Origin: Synaphobranchus kaupii
Lineage: Eukaryota > Chordata > Actinopteri > Anguilliformes > Synaphobranchidae
Direction: 5' to 3'
DNA length: 64,000 nt
Assembly: GCA_029718625.1 (NCBI GenBank)
Contig: CM056376.1
Span: 114,853,173-114,917,172 of the forward strand
The notes below the pieces were generated by a model. That model saw only the letters and a list, made by a program, of their open reading frames with translations, did no database searches and had not been told where the DNA came from. The translations under genes and the position numbers were made by a program. Shown here piece by piece: positions 59,182-64,000 of this stretch. Each line of letters begins with the position of its first letter. Position 1 is the stretch's first letter.

Positions 59182-59751
59182 GGGTTCATTCCAATCGCTG
59201 ATTTTCACTCCTTGCACCCTTTCCTCGCGTCCTTTCCTCGCATCCTTAGCTCCGCCCAACAGAGGACACACGAAGAAAGGATGCAAATATCAGATACAAG
59301 GATGGAGGAAACGAGGCAACATGCATTTGGCAAATGGAACGTCCTTGCTCAATCAAGCATTAGCGTCATATTATGCTCACGTGCTTAACTATAATGCTTT
59401 TTAGCTTATGTTTTCATAAATAAATGGTGCTTTTGTTATTTATAAAGAATGACTGTCATTATGGATTAGTGCTTTATAATAAATGGAAAGGAATGGTACA
59501 ATTGCATTTGTGTAGGGGTGTGCCAGCAACGTGGCAGATGTGGAGAGTGGTGGATAATTTATACACGACACACGTTCCGAGAAAAGGCTACACTTGTGTT
59601 TCCTCACTGAAGCACCTCCGGGAGCCTCCTCACTGAAGCACCTCCGGGAGCCTCCTCATCCCCCACTCCTTGCTCCTCCCCGGATCGATTTCCAGGTCAG
59701 GTGAGGGCCGAGGAGAAGAGGACGGATAAAATAAGTGATTGGAATCCACCC
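59182..59751. mobile_element. MITE, copy 2 (same family as 41520-42137)
   Basis: Starts GGGTTCATTCCAATCGCTGA and ends GTGATTGGAATCCACCC. The interior matches copy 1, including CTTTATAATAAATGGAAAGG. Near the right end a 26-bp segment (CTCACTGAAGCACCTCCGGG plus AGCCTC) is duplicated in tandem. Confidence 0.82.
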
Positions 59752-60474
59752 AGAGTCAGGACTGAACACCACTTTCAATTTCCCTATGATGTAGTGACAC
59801 CAAAGTAGCCAGCAGAGGGCACCAGGGCATGCTTAGTGGCATTTCAAGACATAACTTAATCACTCACCTAAGGTACACTCAGCCAATCAGCATTCGTCTA
59901 ACTTGGGCACAACCAATCAGCACTCCGCATATCCCTCCCTCTGTCCCTTATGGTTGTAAACTTTCCTCACGCCAGTCATAACACTGAGCTTCTTTAGAGA
60001 GGGCCGGGCTCTGCCCTGTATCCCTTAGCTCAGGTTCATTTAAGGACATAATGCTCCCTCCTACACAAACTCACTCTCTCGCTTTCTCTCTTTCTCTCTC
60101 TCTCTCATTCTCTTTCTCTATCTCACTCGTTTCCTCTCTTTGTTTCCTGCACTCCTTGTAGAGATATCTGTGTATGTTAATCATGACGTGTGCAGACGAA
60201 TCTGAACAGAGAGAGAGAGAGAGAGAGAGAAAGGTGTGCTGGTGCTTAAGACCAAGGAGAGCTTTACTCAGGACAGGAAGTCTAAGGGGATCTGTGAGGG
60301 AGAGGCATGGTCAGCAGAGGGGATTGGGTGATTGTAAGCACAAAAACATGTGACCAGCTGCAGGTCAGGTGAGAGAAAGCCAAATACAGACATATAGACA
60401 CAGAGAAACAGACATAGACAAAGAAAACAGACAAATAGACTGGCAGGCTGACAGAGACGGACAAAAACAGACAA
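59752..60474. other. No exon recognised, simple repeats
   Basis: Contains two CCAATCAGCA boxes (about 59883 and 59911), a (CT)n tract (60068-60130), a (GA)n tract (60210-60232) and an AGACA-rich segment (60370-60475). The paired CCAAT boxes could be regulatory, but no linked exon was found. Confidence 0.4.
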
Positions 60475-60810
60475 AGCTTTCAGTTACTTTGCTCCTTCAA
60501 CCTGGAACTCCCTGCAAAAAAAAAAAAAATGGAAACACATGTCTCACTAAATGTTTTTAAAAGGTTTGTTAGAGATATGGAGGCAGCTTCCTTGACCTGC
60601 TTATGTTTTTGATGATGTCTATTACCTGTAATTTAGGTGCATTTGACTATTAATTAATGATCTTTCTTTTCTTATGCTTTAACTTGTTAAATGTGGTCTG
60701 TCTGTAACTTTGTTGTGACTGCTGCTACCGATTTTTGGTCAGGACACTCTTGGAAATGAGATTTTTAATCTCAAGAGGTATCTCCTGAATAAATAAAGAT
60801 AATAAAAAAA
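60475..60810 (+). mobile_element. 5'-truncated LINE 3' end (same family as 50640-54470)
   Basis: Resumes at CTTTCAGTTACTTTGCTCC and follows the same 3' UTR (CTTATGCTTTAACTTGTTAA, GGACACTCTTGGAAAT) to an AATAAAGATAATAAAAAAA tail. A short A-rich insertion lies at about 60516. Confidence 0.85.
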
Positions 60811-60964
60811 TTTTTTTTAAAACAATCAGGCACAAGAAGCGATGAGATGATATTTCCTGTCATTTAAAATATTCTAGGGCTGTTCTCTGTTCTCTGATAC
60901 ATAATAACTGGTTCCTCAACAATTATAATTACAATAAAACTATATAGTGCCAGATTAAACCTTT

Positions 60965-61002
60965 TAATATTTTTGGCCCTTTTTGGACATAAGACTATAT
61001 AG
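60965..61002 (-). repeat. Fragment of the satellite monomer junction
   Basis: TTTGGCCCTTTTTGGACATA, then AGACTATATAG, is the inverse of the satellite junction (CTATATAGTCTTATGTCC, AAAAAGGGCCAAA) found about 20 kb away. It directly precedes the GC-rich LINE. Confidence 0.75.
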
Positions 61003-61009
61003 TGGGGAC

Positions 61010-64000
61010 ATGGCAAACACCTTCTCGTGGTGTCCCCCGTCAGTAACTTATGACTGCCAATCGCAGTCATAAGCGAAACAGAATTTGCCAGTTTAGGGCC
61101 CTCACCCGGGCTGGTGCTCGGCTGCAGTCGGGGAGGAGAGCCGGTGGTGATTACTCCGCTGGCCTCCAACCCAGAATACTGCAGCTGAACACCGAAGGAC
61201 TCACCTCCAACAAGATCAGCGTCATCGAGGAGCTGGCTTATACCACCAAGGCCCTCGTCATCCTCCTCCAGGAGACCCACTGCTTTTCAGCAGATAAGCT
61301 AGTATTACCAAATTTCACACTAGCTGGGTCTATCCTAAGCAGGAAACACGGCCTTGCCACGTTTGTCCATGAAAGGCTGAGCTGGACTCTCGCCGATCAA
61401 TCTCCGGCTGACTCGGAGATTGAGTGGTTGTGCGTGGACGTTGCAGGTTTTAAAATTGTAAACGTCTACAAGCCTCCCCCCTCGCGACTCATGCCGGTGT
61501 CTGTCCCGGTGTTCCCCCACCCCTGTCTCTATGCTGGCGACTTTAACTGTCAGCATGAAGACTGGGGGTACAATACCAACACACCCAACGGAGAGAACCT
61601 GGCTGCTTGGGCAGCTAACAACTGCCTGGCCCTGTTATACGATCCAAAGGGTGCAGCCAGCTTTCTCTCCGGTCGCTGGAACACTGGGACGAATCCTGAC
61701 GTGGCATTTGCGAGTGTCGGTGCAGACAACCAGCTCCCGGACAGATGTGTGCCCGCGGTCCCAACATCGACCATCGCTGATAACCGTGCCTAAACTCGTG
61801 GACTCTATCCCGAGTGAGCCGGTGAAGCGATGGAATTTCCGTAAGGCCAATTGGAAACGCTTCCGCCTCTTCACTAACAAATCCACGTGGCGTCTCCTAT
61901 CGCCTAATACCAACAACGTGGATGAGGCATACCGGGACTTCTGTGGCATGTTAGTGAAAGCGGCCAAGAAATCCATCCCACGCGGACGTCGCAATAGCTA
62001 CAAACCGTGCTGGGATGCGGAGTGCGAGAACCTCTACCGCGTTTTCCTTCGGGCTCCTGCCGGAACCGAGTCAAACAGGGCTGCTACAGCCCTGTTGTCA
62101 AGACTCGGCCGGAGGAGACAAGAGCGCTGGGAGGAGGCTGTCAATTCCATCGACTTCTCGCACTCCAGCCGCAAGGCATGGAGTATCCTGAACAACCTCA
62201 CTGGCAGGTCAAGACACTCCCCTCGTCACTGCCCCATTTCTGCAAATAAAATCGCATCACAATTTGTGAAAAATGGGGTATACGAGGGTAAAGACCGCGA
62301 GTCATCACGACTCGTGGCAAAAGAAGTGTCTGACCTCTGGAGGGCCCCAACATCTAGCAGCGATAACATCTCCGGTGAATTCACACCGGAGGAGTTCGCT
62401 GCCGCCCTCCAGCACCTAAAGCCAGGAAAAGCTCCGGGCCCTGATTCCATCTGCCCGGAGCTTATACTCCATGCCGCACCTGCCCTGAAGTCCTGGTTAA
62501 GAGCTTTCCTCTCTTCCTGCTTGCGCCAACTCAAGATCCCCAAAATCTGGAGAAGAGCCCTAGTTGTCGCGATCCCTAAGCCGAATAAGCCTGAAGGGGA
62601 TCCTAAGAGCTACCGTCCCATCTCCTTGCTCTGCATCCCCTTCAAGATCCTCGAGCGTCTTATCTACGCCCGCGTCGAACCGATCGTCGACCCACTGCTC
62701 CCTCGGGAGCAGGCCGGGTTCCGACGCGGGAGATCGACTGTAGACCAAGTCACTTTGATGACTCAAGACATCGAGGACAGCTTTTCGTTCAAGAAGAAGG
62801 CCGGAGCCGTTTTTGTCGATCTGACGGCTGCCTATGATACCGTATGGCACCGCGGCCTCACCTGCAAGCTGCTCCGCCTGCTGCCGGACAGGCACATGGT
62901 CAGTATGATCCTGGAGCTTGTCCGAAATCGCAGCTTTAACCTTACCACCGGTAGCGGACAGCAAAGCAGGTTACGACGCCTCAAGAACGGCGTCCCCCAG
63001 GGATCTGTCCTGGCCCCCCTCCTCTATAATATCTACACTTATGACTTGCCTGATACAGTCTCGCGGAAGTATGCCTACGCGGATGACCTCGCGTTGGTGT
63101 ACTCCGCTGGAGACTGGCAGTCATTGGAGGGGACTTTGAGCCAGGACATGCAGACACTAGTGGCATACCTCTGGAAATGGAGGTTGAAGCTCAGCGAGGC
63201 AAAGACGGTGTCGGCGGCCTTCCATCTTAACAACAGGGAGGCTAAACGTGAGCTCCGAATATATATTGGCGGAACACCCCTGCCATGCTGCGCTGAGCCA
63301 ATCTACCTCGGCGTGACATTGGACAGGTCGCTCACGTTTCGCCGACACCTTGAGTCACTGCGCAAGAAGTTAACATCTCGTGTGGCATTGATGAGGCGAC
63401 TAGTCGGGTCAGGCTGGGGCGCCGACGCAAGAACATTGCGTACGGCAGCCCTGGCCCTTGTTTACTCGACTAGTGAGTACTGCGCACCGGTATGGTGTCG
63501 CAGTGCCCACACCCGCCTCATCGATACGCCCATCAACGAAGCCTTGCGCATCGTGACAGGATGCCTGCGTCCCACTCCCGTGGACAATCTTCCCATTCTT
63601 GCAGGCATCCAGCCCGCTGGGCTTCGCCGCGCGGGAGCCACAGCACGTCTCGCGTGCCGGGCCATGGAGCCAAACCATCTGCTCCACGAAAGGCTCGCTG
63701 TAATTGCTGAGCCTCCCCGGCGCCTTAAGTCGAGACACCCATTTGTGCCTACTGCACAGGAATTCCTGCAGCAATGCAGTGATCTTAACATCAGTGCGGC
63801 ACGGTGGGCGGATTACATCTGGAGCACGGAGTGGGAGGAGAACACCTCTAGACTCCGTGACTTCATCCCAGACGTCGGTTTTCCCCCTATTGGGGTGGAC
63901 CTGCCTAGACTGGCATGGGTGAGGCTTAACCACCTCCGGACCGGCGTTGGGCGCTTCCGCTCATCGATGCACAGATGGGGCTTGGCTTCTTGCGCAGCCT
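61010..64000 (+). mobile_element. Near-intact non-LTR retrotransposon (endonuclease + RT), 3' end off window
   Basis: An ATG at 61050 opens a frame with an apurinic-like endonuclease: LQLNTEGL, LLQETHC, YAGDFNCQHEDWG, GTNPDVAFAS. It runs to a stop at 61793. A one-base frameshift near 61757-61763 separates this from the rest. After it the SQHRPS endonuclease motif and the whole reverse transcriptase are open to the window end. RT motifs in order: SYRPISLLCIPFKILERL, VFVDLTAAYDTVW, GVPQGSVLAPLLYNIY, YAYADDLAL, YLGVTLDR. The RT active site YADD is present. GC content and CpG density are far above the flanking DNA. The clade is not assigned with certainty (Jockey-like architecture). The short decay suggests recent activity. 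Confidence 0.9.

Noticed and set aside
61050..64000. Host gene or retrovirus
   Set aside because: The endonuclease-RT order, with no gag, protease, integrase or LTR, identifies a non-LTR retrotransposon.

Overview
This is genomic DNA of a ray-finned fish. The evidence is spliced vertebrate genes with canonical GT/AG introns (a GIMAP-type GTPase, TMX2, SLC43A1), a Tc1/mariner left end of the Sleeping Beauty type, a 5S rRNA-derived SINE, hAT and Tc1 MITEs, a Rex3-like tail and several LINE families. I cannot name the species.

Layout. Positions 1-9.2 kb are intergenic and made of nested DNA-transposon remains: a TIR element at about 1.0-4.2 kb carrying a zinc-finger relic, a 1.47 kb element with 61-bp TIRs, and a Sleeping Beauty-like end. 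A GIMAP-like GTPase gene (+) occupies 9.24-11.91 kb. From 12 to 22 kb there is no gene, only SINE, L1, Tc1-MITE, Rex3-like and hAT-MITE copies. TMX2 (+) starts at 22459. Six exons can be read to 25173, and then the gene runs into a 500-N assembly gap at 26001-26500. A 14.3 kb satellite (26501-about 40834) follows. It consists of 179-bp monomers interrupted 18 times by a 5S-SINE-derived block. From 41.4 to 58.0 kb lie seven internal exons of SLC43A1 on the minus strand. Positions 59-64 kb hold a MITE, a LINE tail and the 5' two-thirds of a GC-rich, almost intact non-LTR retrotransposon that runs off the window.

The most unusual property is tandem repetition around exons. Almost every visible intron of SLC43A1, and intron 3 of TMX2, is occupied by its own private tandem array. 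Several arrays start exactly at a splice junction and repeat the junction sequence itself. Five arrays (38, 43, 46, 65 and, apart from two 2-bp steps, 37 bp) have lengths that are exact multiples of the unit, so they look young or homogenised. The 46-bp array (64 copies) sits inside a LINE reading frame.

TMX2 and SLC43A1 converge on the gap and satellite, and the 3' exons of both are missing. Either the gap is much larger than 500 bp or the join is wrong. There is no operon-like organisation, and the three host genes are independent transcription units.
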